A DNA stretch of 37,930 nt from an uncultured Haloferula sp. Lineage in GTDB: Bacteria > Verrucomicrobiota > Verrucomicrobiae > Verrucomicrobiales > Akkermansiaceae. Positions 16,488 through 23,047 of this stretch are shown here, in pieces. The DNA lies in the NCBI GenBank assembly GCA_946885645.1, contig CAMPGU010000008.1, positions 1 to 37,930 of the forward strand, written 5' to 3'. Both the position numbers and the translations under genes were made by a program. The notes below the pieces were generated by a model. The model worked only from the letters and a program-made list of their open reading frames with translations, had not been told where the DNA came from and searched no databases. The number at the start of each line of letters is the position of its first letter. Position 1 is the first letter of the stretch.

Positions 16488-17021
16488 TCACCACAGCCCG
16501 GCGAAGCGGGCCTTCAACTCCGCCTGCCACTTTTCGAGGAACGCCAGGTTCCGCGAGGCCAGCGCAGGATCGTCCTCTCCTTCCTCGATCGCGGGAAAAC
16601 GGGCCTCTTCGCCGGTAATCGCCCCGGCTACCTCTTCAAGCGCCTCTTCCAAGGCTTCGCGGGCGGCCTGCACCTCGGACTCCAGCAGGGCTTTTGCCAG
16701 GTTGCTTTGCGCGGTCTCGCGCCGCTTGGTCACGCTGTCGGCTTTCTGCAAGGCGGCTCCCACTTTCGCGAAGAGATCGAGTAGCTGCGGGGAAATCGCG
16801 CCCCGCTCCTCGCCGGTGATCCCCCGGCACTCCATCCAGGCCCGGAGACGGCGGGAGGGGCTGCAGAGCCGGGTGAAGGCTTCCTGCAGGGCGGAGAAGG
16901 CATCCCCGCTGCCGCCCGCGTCCGGGTGGTCCCTTTTCCCGGCGCTGCGGAATGCCTCCCGCAGCTCGTCCTCCCGGAAAACCAGGCGCCTCTCCAGTCC
17001 TAGCCGTTCGAAAGGGTCCAT
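16488..17021 (-). CDS. hscB: HscB-like J-domain co-chaperone
   Basis: This is a probable co-chaperone for Fe-S cluster transfer. The 177-aa product opens with a J-domain, DPFERLGLERRLVFREDELREAF, with the HPD tripeptide at residues 32-34 (KRDHPDAGG). A helical C-terminal domain (about residues 85-175, AISPQLLDLFAKVGAALQ through FLEKWQAELKARFAGLW) matches the HscB three-helix arrangement in length and position. The N-terminal zinc finger of the human form is absent, as usual in bacteria. It starts 2 bp after the stop of an IscA-type gene, which supports an Fe-S role. No hscA/dnaK, iscU or fdx gene is in the window. The symbol is therefore tentative. Confidence 0.75.
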   Translation of the reverse strand: MDPFERLGLERRLVFREDELREAFRSAGKRDHPDAGGSGDAFSALQEAFTRLCSPSRRLRAWMECRGITGEERGAISPQLLDLFAKVGAALQKADSVTKRRETAQSNLAKALLESEVQAAREALEEALEEVAGAITGEEARFPAIEEGEDDPALASRNLAFLEKWQAELKARFAGLW

Positions 17022-17023
17022 GC

Positions 17024-17389
17024 TCAGGCCGCGAAGCTCTCCCCGCAGGAGCAGGTCACCACGGCATTCGGGTTGCTCACCTTGAAGCCGCCCTGCTGGA
17101 GATCATCCGACCAATCCAGCTCGCTGCCGCTCACGAAAAGCGCGCTTTTCGGGTCGATCACGACGTTCACGCCGTTGCTGGGCACCAGGATGTCGCGGTC
17201 CCGCGGACCGTCCACCAGATCCATCTTGTACTGCAGCCCGCTGCATCCGCCCCCGATCACCGCGATGCGCAGCGCGCCCTCCGGACGGCCCTGCTTTTCC
17301 AGCAGCCCCCGCAAATGGGCGGAGGCCGCGTCCAGCACGCGGACCAGCTTCTCGTTCCCGATTTTGTAGTTCGCTGCCGTGCCAGTCAT
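17024..17389 (-). CDS. IscA/ErpA-type iron-sulfur cluster assembly accessory protein
   Basis: This is an A-type carrier that accepts Fe-S clusters or iron and passes them to apoproteins in the cytoplasm. The 121-aa product has the three conserved cysteines: Cys49 in GGGCSGLQY, and Cys113 and Cys115 in the C-terminal TCSCGESF motif. LDWSDDLQQGGFKVSNPNA matches the family core before them. Length and motif order are standard for IscA/ErpA/SufA; which subtype it is cannot be settled from motifs. The J-domain gene begins 2 bp downstream, so the two form an operon. The patatin-like gene is divergent, about 51 bp away. Confidence 0.92.
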   Translation of the reverse strand: MTGTAANYKIGNEKLVRVLDAASAHLRGLLEKQGRPEGALRIAVIGGGCSGLQYKMDLVDGPRDRDILVPSNGVNVVIDPKSALFVSGSELDWSDDLQQGGFKVSNPNAVVTCSCGESFAA

Positions 17390-17440
17390 CGCTGACGCAG
17401 TTTCAACCCCGATCGCCCCGGTGAAAACTGAAATCTGGCC

Positions 17441-18310
17441 ATGAGCCCGCGGATGCCTACGTTCCCGCCCGCCGCCATCATGGAGCCACCCGCCACACCC
17501 GGACTCGCCGTAGCCCTCGGATCCTCATTCCTGGGATACTACGCCCATGCAGGATTCCTGAACGGTCTCGCGGCGGCGGGGCTCCACCCGGCGAGGATTT
17601 CCGGTGCTTCGGCCGGTGCCCTGGCGGGCTCGCTTTACGCCGCCGGTTTGCGCGGGGATGACCTGCGGGAGGCAGTGCTGGACTCCGGGCTGCGCTGGTC
17701 TTTTTTCGATTGGGGCCTCCTCTACCGCCTGCCGGGGGTCCTCTCCGTATTCTGGTCCTCCGGCCTCCTCTCCGGAAAGGGCGCGGTGAAACGCCTCCAC
17801 GGGCTATTGAACGGCGTGGATTTGTCCTCCCTGCGCGAACCGGCGATGGAAATCGCGGTGACGGACGCGGTGAGCCATCGGCTGGAAGTTCTGAAGGAGG
17901 GGCCGCTGGCCGAGCTCATCGTCGCGAGCTGTGCGGTGCCGGGGCTCCTCAACATCCAGAGAGTGGGGGAGCGGCGCTTCATCGATGGCGGGATCGCCTG
18001 CGAGGTGCCCTTCGAGCAGTGGCTGGATGACCCGGCCATAGACACCATCATCGTCCATCGCATCCGCCACGAGGCGAACAGCGGACCCACGGTCTCTTGG
18101 GAAACGATCGCCACCTCGATCAGTTCCGCGCACCTGACGATCTGCAATGAACTCCACCGCCATCGCAGCGAGCTGGCCCGCGTGAGGGGCAAGCGTCTCA
18201 TCGAGATCGAGACCTTGACTCCCGTGCCCGGGATGTTGAGCCAGAAGCGCGCGCCCCTTTGCTACGAGCGCGGCTTGGAGAGCGGCAGGTCCATCTCCCT
18301 CGCGGGCTAG
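17441..18310 (+). CDS. patatin-like phospholipase family protein
   Basis: This is a serine lipid acyl hydrolase with a Ser-Asp dyad. The 289-aa product has an oxyanion-type glycine segment (LGSSFLGYYAHAGFL), the nucleophile elbow GASAG with Ser57, and the dyad Asp182 in FIDGG. IVASCAVPGLL between them is the conserved AS-x-x-P-x-L stretch of patatins. The opening glycines are fewer than the usual GGGxxG, so the oxyanion hole is slightly atypical. No signal peptide is seen, so it is likely cytoplasmic or membrane-associated. An alternative start is the ATG at 17480, where the domain begins. It is divergent from the Fe-S assembly pair. Confidence 0.88.
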   Translation: MSPRMPTFPPAAIMEPPATPGLAVALGSSFLGYYAHAGFLNGLAAAGLHPARISGASAGALAGSLYAAGLRGDDLREAVLDSGLRWSFFDWGLLYRLPGVLSVFWSSGLLSGKGAVKRLHGLLNGVDLSSLREPAMEIAVTDAVSHRLEVLKEGPLAELIVASCAVPGLLNIQRVGERRFIDGGIACEVPFEQWLDDPAIDTIIVHRIRHEANSGPTVSWETIATSISSAHLTICNELHRHRSELARVRGKRLIEIETLTPVPGMLSQKRAPLCYERGLESGRSISLAG

Positions 18311-18314
18311 GGTT

Positions 18315-18563
18315 TCAGTCCTCCTTTTCCTCGAGGATCTTGTCGATCGCGTCGATCCACTCCCAAGGGCAGCGCTTGCGCTGGTACTTCCGCCACAGGA
18401 CTTCCCGGAGTTCCGCCCACAGCTCCTTCGGCACGGGATCGACCGGCTGCCAGTCGGGGTCGGTCTTCAGGGTGGTCTGGAAGGTCCAGCGGTTGGCGTG
18501 GCGGGACGCGCGCCAGAAGCGCAGGCCTTCTTCGGTGCGTTCGCGCCATTCGTGGGACTCCAT
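18315..18563 (-). CDS. small conserved-looking hypothetical protein
   Basis: This is an 82-aa soluble basic/acidic protein, MESHEWRERTEEGLRFWRAS, rich in Trp and Arg, with KTDPDWQPVDPVPKELWAEL in the middle and a helical KYQRKRCPWEWIDAIDKIL end. No catalytic motif or named family is recognised. A longer version starting at GTG 18650 has a GAGG Shine-Dalgarno-like sequence 4 bp before it and adds 29 residues of low-complexity sequence, so the start is open. The frame ends 4 bp beyond the patatin stop (convergent). It begins just before the divergent CPBP gene. A coding role is supported by amino-acid composition and by the tight fit between neighbours. Confidence 0.5.
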   Translation of the reverse strand: MESHEWRERTEEGLRFWRASRHANRWTFQTTLKTDPDWQPVDPVPKELWAELREVLWRKYQRKRCPWEWIDAIDKILEEKED

Positions 18564-18663
18564 GCGCGGAAGCTGAAGGCCCCGGACGGACGTGCCAAGC
18601 GCCAAGCGAGCGGCGGCTTCAATTGGAACTTGGAAGTTTTGCTTGGACACCTAGCCTCGCCCC

Positions 18664-19728
18664 GTGCGGCGAAGCGTGCAGAGCGATGTCCTGAAAATAT
18701 TCGCCTATGTGGCGGCTACCCTCGTTCTCGGCGCGATCCTCGCCCCGTGGCTTTACCAAGCCGGCAAGGGCCTGGCGGAGGTTTTCGAGGGAAAGGAAGG
18801 CAACGGGCCGGTTCACTTCATCGCGAGGGCGGCAGGGCGCGCGGATTTCCCGAAATTTTTCGACCGCGCCTTGATGCTGTCCGCGCTGGTTCTTCTCTTT
18901 CCGCTCGGGGCATGGCTGCGGCTGGGACGCGGCCCCGGAAGCTTCCGGGACACGCCATGGTCGCTGCGCCTGCCGGATAGCGCGATCATCCGCGAAGGCG
19001 GCCAACCCCTTCAGCGCAATCCCGACGGCTGGTGGCACTTCTCCACAGGCTTTCTGGTCGCGGCGGGCCTGCTGCTCCTTTCCGGCTGGCTGATGCTTCA
19101 AGCCGGATGTTTCGTCTGGAAGGACGCGCTCGTGTCCACGCGCGGGATCGCGAACAAGTTTCCCATGGCGATCGATTGGGCGGCCGCGGTGAAGAAGGTG
19201 CTCCCCGGAGCGCTGCTGGTCGCCTTGATCGAGGAAATCCTCTTCCGCGGGGTATTGCTGGGCATCTTCCTGCGCGCGATGCGTCCGGCCCCGGCCATCG
19301 CGCTGCTCTCGTTCCTTTTCGCCTTCGTCCACTTCCTGGAGCCCCCCCGCGGCGCGACCGTGCCGGATCCCGAGGCCGCGAATGCCGGCCTGATCTTCCT
19401 GGGAAAGATTTTCCACCGTTTCGCCGACCCGCTTTCGATGGTATCCCGCTTCTCGATCCTGGCGATGGTGGGGGTGGTGCTTGCGTATGCGCGCTATCGC
19501 ACGGCCTCGCTCTGGTTGCCGATCGGCCTGCATGTGGGCTGGGTTTTCGGGATGGGGATGTTCAAGGCGGCGACTTGGCCGGTGATGGGCTTGCCGGAGC
19601 AGATCCGCTGGCTGATAGGGATGAGTTTGCTGGAGGGCTTGCTGCCGCTTTCGGTCGTGGCAGTGACGGGAGCGCTGGTCCACGCCATGACCCGCACGCG
19701 CGAGCCCGCGGCGGGCTACTGGAGCTAG
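18664..19728 (+). CDS. CPBP-family intramembrane glutamic protease (CAAX/Abi type)
   Basis: This is a membrane protease of the Rce1/CPBP superfamily. The 354-aa product has about eight hydrophobic helices. The catalytic set is intact: Glu190-Glu191 with Arg195 in EEILFRG, His223 in FAFVHF and His290 in GLHVGW. An extra N-terminal hydrophobic region (residues 10-30, 65-85) and a loop of about 80 residues precede the core. The start is GTG 18664, without a clear ribosome binding site. comF begins 4 bp after the stop, and its Shine-Dalgarno sequence lies in the last codons of this gene, so they are probably co-transcribed. Bacterial members serve immunity to bacteriocins or regulated proteolysis; the substrate here is unknown. 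Confidence 0.88.
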   Translation: MRRSVQSDVLKIFAYVAATLVLGAILAPWLYQAGKGLAEVFEGKEGNGPVHFIARAAGRADFPKFFDRALMLSALVLLFPLGAWLRLGRGPGSFRDTPWSLRLPDSAIIREGGQPLQRNPDGWWHFSTGFLVAAGLLLLSGWLMLQAGCFVWKDALVSTRGIANKFPMAIDWAAAVKKVLPGALLVALIEEILFRGVLLGIFLRAMRPAPAIALLSFLFAFVHFLEPPRGATVPDPEAANAGLIFLGKIFHRFADPLSMVSRFSILAMVGVVLAYARYRTASLWLPIGLHVGWVFGMGMFKAATWPVMGLPEQIRWLIGMSLLEGLLPLSVVAVTGALVHAMTRTREPAAGYWS

Positions 19729-19732
19729 CCGT

Positions 19733-20491
19733 ATGCCGGGTGATGCGGCAGAAGGCTGGCGGCGCGTCCTTTCAGGATTTCTCGATTTCCTCTACCCGGG
19801 CGTCTGCCACCGTTGCGGGGAGGGGGTGCCCGGCGACCGCTCCTTGTGCGGGCCCTGCCTTCAAGCGATCCCCTCGCTCCGGGACCCGTTTTGCCCGACC
19901 TGCGGCGAGGAATTCGAAGGTCGCGTGGAAGGCTCGCAGGAATGCCCGAATTGCCGGGATCTGCGCTTCTCCTTCGAGTTCGCCCGGCCCGCGCTGTCAA
20001 ATCGCCCGGAGATCCTGTCGATGATCCACGAGCTGAAATACCAGCGGCGCATCCATCTGGCGCCGGAACTGGGCCGGGTGAGCGCCCGGGCTTTCTCGGA
20101 AGATTCGCGGCTGGCCATCGCCCTGGACGAAAAATGGCCGCTGATCCCCGTCCCGCTGCACCGCCGGCGCCTGCTTTGGCGACACTTCAATCAGGCCGAG
20201 GAAATCGCCCGCTCGCTCGGGCATCACACCGGCTTGCCGGTCTGCCGCGCGCTCTCCCGTCTGCGCCGGACCGATAGCCAGACGCGCCTGACCCGTGCCC
20301 AGCGGCTCAAGAACCTGCGCGGTGCCTTTTCGCTCTCGAAAGAAGGGGGCAAATTCGCAGCGGGAAAGCCCTCCGGTGCCGTGCTGGTGGACGATGTCTT
20401 CACCACCGGGGCCACCACCGGCGAATGCGCCCGCGTCTTGCGCCGCGCCGGGGTCCAAAAGGTGGTTGTCGTCACCGTGATGCGTGGTTAG
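19733..20491 (+). CDS. comF: ComF-family phosphoribosyltransferase-like protein
   Basis: This is the ComF-type protein linked to DNA uptake or replication-associated recombination in competent bacteria. The 252-aa product opens with zinc-finger cysteine pairs (CHRCGEG, CGPC, CPTCGEE, CPNC). MIHELKYQRRIHLAPELGR, PVPLHRRRLLWRHFNQAEEIAR and the RxxxTxxQTxLTRAQRLKNLRGAF stretch follow. The PRPP-binding loop VLVDDVFTTGATT (residues 217-229) closes the family signature. GGAG 8 bp before the ATG is a good ribosome binding site. It lies between the CPBP gene (4 bp) and accD (32 bp) on the same strand. No other competence genes are present here. Confidence 0.92.
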   Translation: MPGDAAEGWRRVLSGFLDFLYPGVCHRCGEGVPGDRSLCGPCLQAIPSLRDPFCPTCGEEFEGRVEGSQECPNCRDLRFSFEFARPALSNRPEILSMIHELKYQRRIHLAPELGRVSARAFSEDSRLAIALDEKWPLIPVPLHRRRLLWRHFNQAEEIARSLGHHTGLPVCRALSRLRRTDSQTRLTRAQRLKNLRGAFSLSKEGGKFAAGKPSGAVLVDDVFTTGATTGECARVLRRAGVQKVVVVTVMRG

Positions 20492-20523
20492 CCTCGCCGC
20501 CTTCACCGGATTTCTCCGAACAC

Positions 20524-21354
20524 ATGGGAATCTTCAACAAGCCACCCCTCCGCCGCGGCCGCGGCCGCGAAGACATGCCGGAGGGCCTCTGGACCAAATG
20601 CCCGGACTGCGGGGCCATGCTTCACACGCTGGAACTCAAGCAGCATCTCCAGACCTGCCACCACTGCGGCTACCATTTCCTGATGGATTCGCGCGAGCGG
20701 ATCGAGCTTCTGGCCGATCCCGGCAGCTATTCCGAGACGGAAAAGGGCTTGGTTTCCGCCAATCCCCTGGGCTTCGCCAACTACGGGGAGAAAATTGCCT
20801 CGATGCGCGAGAAAACCGGCCTCGACGACGCGGTGGTGACCGGCCGCCTCACCATCGGCGGCAAGCCCGCGATGATCGCGGTGATGGATTTCAAGTTTTT
20901 CGCCGGCTCGATGGGCTCGGTGGTCGGGGAAAAGATCACCCGTGCCGTGGAACTGGCGATCGCCGAGAGGCGCGGCATGATCATTTTTTCCGCTTCCTCC
21001 GGCGCGCGCATGCAGGAAGGCATGCTTTCCCTCATGCAGATGGCCAAGACCTGCGGCGCGCTCGCCCGCTTGTCGGAGGCCGGCCTGCCGTACATTTCCG
21101 TGATGACCCATCCCACCACCGGCGGCGTCACGGCGTCGTTCGCGACGGTGGGGGATATCAACCTCGCCGAGCCCAAGTGCATGATCGGCTTTGCCGGTCC
21201 GCGCGTGGTGAAGGAAACCACCCACCAGAATCTCCCGCCCGGATTCCAGACGGCGGAGTTCATGCTGGAGCACGGTCTGGTCGATACCATCGTACCCCGC
21301 CCGAAGCTGCGCGACAAGCTGGCGCAGCTTCTGGCCTACATGATGCCGGAGTAA
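20524..21354 (+). CDS. accD: acetyl-CoA carboxylase carboxyltransferase subunit beta
   Basis: AccD, with AccA, transfers carboxyl from biotin to acetyl-CoA to make malonyl-CoA, the first committed step of fatty-acid synthesis. The 276-aa product has the N-terminal zinc ribbon with Cys26, Cys29, Cys45 and Cys48 (KCPDCGAML and TCHHCGYHF). The crotonase-type core has GSMGSVVGEKITRA, FSASSGARMQEGMLSLMQMA, VMTHPTTGGVTASFA and IGFAGPRVV. Length and motifs are standard. Start 20524 gives the typical MGIFNKP opening. folC follows 60 bp downstream, the common accD-folC order. accA is not in the window. Confidence 0.97.
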   Translation: MGIFNKPPLRRGRGREDMPEGLWTKCPDCGAMLHTLELKQHLQTCHHCGYHFLMDSRERIELLADPGSYSETEKGLVSANPLGFANYGEKIASMREKTGLDDAVVTGRLTIGGKPAMIAVMDFKFFAGSMGSVVGEKITRAVELAIAERRGMIIFSASSGARMQEGMLSLMQMAKTCGALARLSEAGLPYISVMTHPTTGGVTASFATVGDINLAEPKCMIGFAGPRVVKETTHQNLPPGFQTAEFMLEHGLVDTIVPRPKLRDKLAQLLAYMMPE

Positions 21355-21414
21355 GCGCGTGGAGGCCGCGGCCGCCCCATGCGGTCGCGATACCTTCCGG
21401 AAGAGGAGCTTCCC

Positions 21415-22635
21415 GTGACCTACCGCGAATCCATCGATTGGCTTTTCTCCACCCAGCTCTTCGGCATCAAGCTGGGGCTGGACGGGCCGAAACGGCTGCT
21501 GAAGGAATACCTCGCCTATCCTGCCTTCGGGGTGAAGGTGATCCACGTCGCCGGGACCAACGGGAAGGGTAGTACTTGCGCGATGATCGACTCGATGGCC
21601 CGCGCGGCGGCTTACCGCACGGGACTCTTCACCTCGCCGCACCTGATCGACTTCCGCGAGCGCATCCGGGTCTCCGGAGTGGAGATCCCGGAGGACGCCT
21701 GCGCGGCCATGCTTACGGAGCTGAGGGAGCTATGCGGGTCCTTCGATCCCCATCCCACCTTCTTCGAGATCGCCCTGGTCCTCGCGATGCGGTGGTTCCG
21801 GGAACGCGATTGCGAGCTGATCATCCTGGAGACCGGCATGGGCGGGCGTCTGGATGCCACCACGGCCGTTCCCGCCGATGTCTGTGCCATCACGCAGGTC
21901 GCTCTCGATCACATGCAATGGCTGGGCGACACGGTGGAAGAGATCGCGCGGGAGAAGGCGGGCATTTTCGTGGAGGGGAAGCCTGCCATTTCGGCACCCC
22001 AGCAGGAGACGGTGGCGAAGGTTCTGGAAAAGGAGGCGAACGAAAGGCGCACCCCCTTGTCATTCATCACCGCCCCGCTGATGGGGTATCCGGTGGCACT
22101 AGCCGGGCAGCATCAACGCTGGAACGCGGCGCTGGCGGTCGAGTGCCTCCATGCCGCGGGCATCCGTCTGGATTTCGGCGTGGTGCAGCACGGGCTCTCG
22201 GCCGTCCGCTGGCCCGGCCGCTTCGAGCGGGTGGAGCAGGGGAAGCGGGAGATCGTTCTCGACGGCGCGCATAATCCGCAGGCAGCCGGAGTACTCGCGG
22301 ACACCTGGCGCGAGGAGTTCCGGGAGCGGAAAGCCTCGCTCATCTTCAGCGCCGTGGCCGCCAAGGATGCCGCGGGAATCCTGGCGCATCTTTGCCCCTT
22401 GGCGGAGCGGATCCACCTGTGCCCGGTGGACACCCCGCGGGCCGTGGCTCCGGAGGATCTGGCCGCGCTTTTACCCGCGGGCGCGCCTCCTCATACCTGT
22501 CATTCCACCTTGGCCAAGGCACTGGATGCCGCTCTCTCCGACCCGCATCCCGTCCTTATCGCCGGCTCGCTTTTCCTCGTGGGCGAAGCGAAAGCGAAGC
22601 TTCAAGGCGGGACCTTTCAAGCCAGTATGCAGTAA
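21415..22635 (+). CDS. folC: bifunctional dihydrofolate/folylpolyglutamate synthase
   Basis: FolC adds glutamate to dihydropteroate and extends the polyglutamate tail of folates. The 406-aa product has the Mur-ligase P-loop VAGTNGKGSTCAMI, FTSPHLIDFRERIRVSG and LETGMGGRLDATT. VALDHMQWLGDTVEEIAREKAGI and the C-terminal LDGAHNPQA are also present. GTG 21415 is preferred to ATG 21379 because a strong Shine-Dalgarno AGAGGAG ends 6 bp before it; the longer start has none. It follows accD as the end of a probable CPBP-comF-accD-folC transcription unit. Downstream lies a 412-bp repeat-bounded gap. Only 'both activities' is assumed from family membership; either could dominate. Confidence 0.95.
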   Translation: MTYRESIDWLFSTQLFGIKLGLDGPKRLLKEYLAYPAFGVKVIHVAGTNGKGSTCAMIDSMARAAAYRTGLFTSPHLIDFRERIRVSGVEIPEDACAAMLTELRELCGSFDPHPTFFEIALVLAMRWFRERDCELIILETGMGGRLDATTAVPADVCAITQVALDHMQWLGDTVEEIAREKAGIFVEGKPAISAPQQETVAKVLEKEANERRTPLSFITAPLMGYPVALAGQHQRWNAALAVECLHAAGIRLDFGVVQHGLSAVRWPGRFERVEQGKREIVLDGAHNPQAAGVLADTWREEFRERKASLIFSAVAAKDAAGILAHLCPLAERIHLCPVDTPRAVAPEDLAALLPAGAPPHTCHSTLAKALDAALSDPHPVLIAGSLFLVGEAKAKLQGGTFQASMQ

Positions 22636-23047
22636 ACCGCCGGTGCCTGTGGAGCGGAAAAGCGGAGGATAAAGGGAGCGGCGCAGCCGCCTTGGACTGC
22701 TGCAGCCTGCTGGCCGGGAGGGACGGGAACTGCTCCTGTAAGCTCTCGATCTACCGGAGTCACGGAGATCGCGGAGAAACGCAAAGAAACTGTTGCCACG
22801 TCCAAACTCTGCGGCCCTCCGCGACCTCTGCGGCTTTGCGGTTCCAGCAGCAGGATGACGAGTCACCACCCGTGCCCCCGCAGCAGGCTGCGGGGAAGAA
22901 AAGCGGCAGCGGGCTGCCGCAGTCCAAGGCGGCTGCGCCGCTCCCTTCAGGTCGGCGCATCGGCGGGGGAGGACGAGATGTGTCCTGGCCCTGAGATAGA
23001 CCGCAATTGAGGAAGGCCCGCACCGGAGCGAGCCACGGGCCGGACGC
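22636..23047. other. 412-bp gap carrying an inverted-repeat-bounded element
   Basis: No gene is supported. Most of the gap is a 276-bp segment (22672-22947) bounded by perfect 29-bp inverted repeats, described separately. After it, GGCCCG (23015-23020) and CGGGCC (23036-23041) form a short stem just past the stop of the minus-strand M50 gene. This may help end its transcription, although only a weak TT-rich stretch follows on that strand. No terminator with a T-run is seen for folC. Confidence 0.6.
22672..22947. repeat. 276-bp intergenic element with perfect 29-bp terminal inverted repeats
   Basis: The left arm (22672-22700, AAGGGAGCGGCGCAGCCGCC then TTGGACTGC) is the exact reverse complement of 22919-22947. 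The pairing continues imperfectly inward for about 14 more bases. A second perfect inverted pair, GCAGCCTGCTG (22702-22712) with CAGCAGGCTGC (22881-22891), is nested inside. The centre carries ...GGAGATCGCGGAGAAACGCAAAG... and its near inverse ...CTTTGCGG-type text around 22827. There is no coding capacity and no transposase. It looks like a REP/MITE-like interspersed element of the host genome. Its copy number cannot be seen from this window. Confidence 0.65.
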
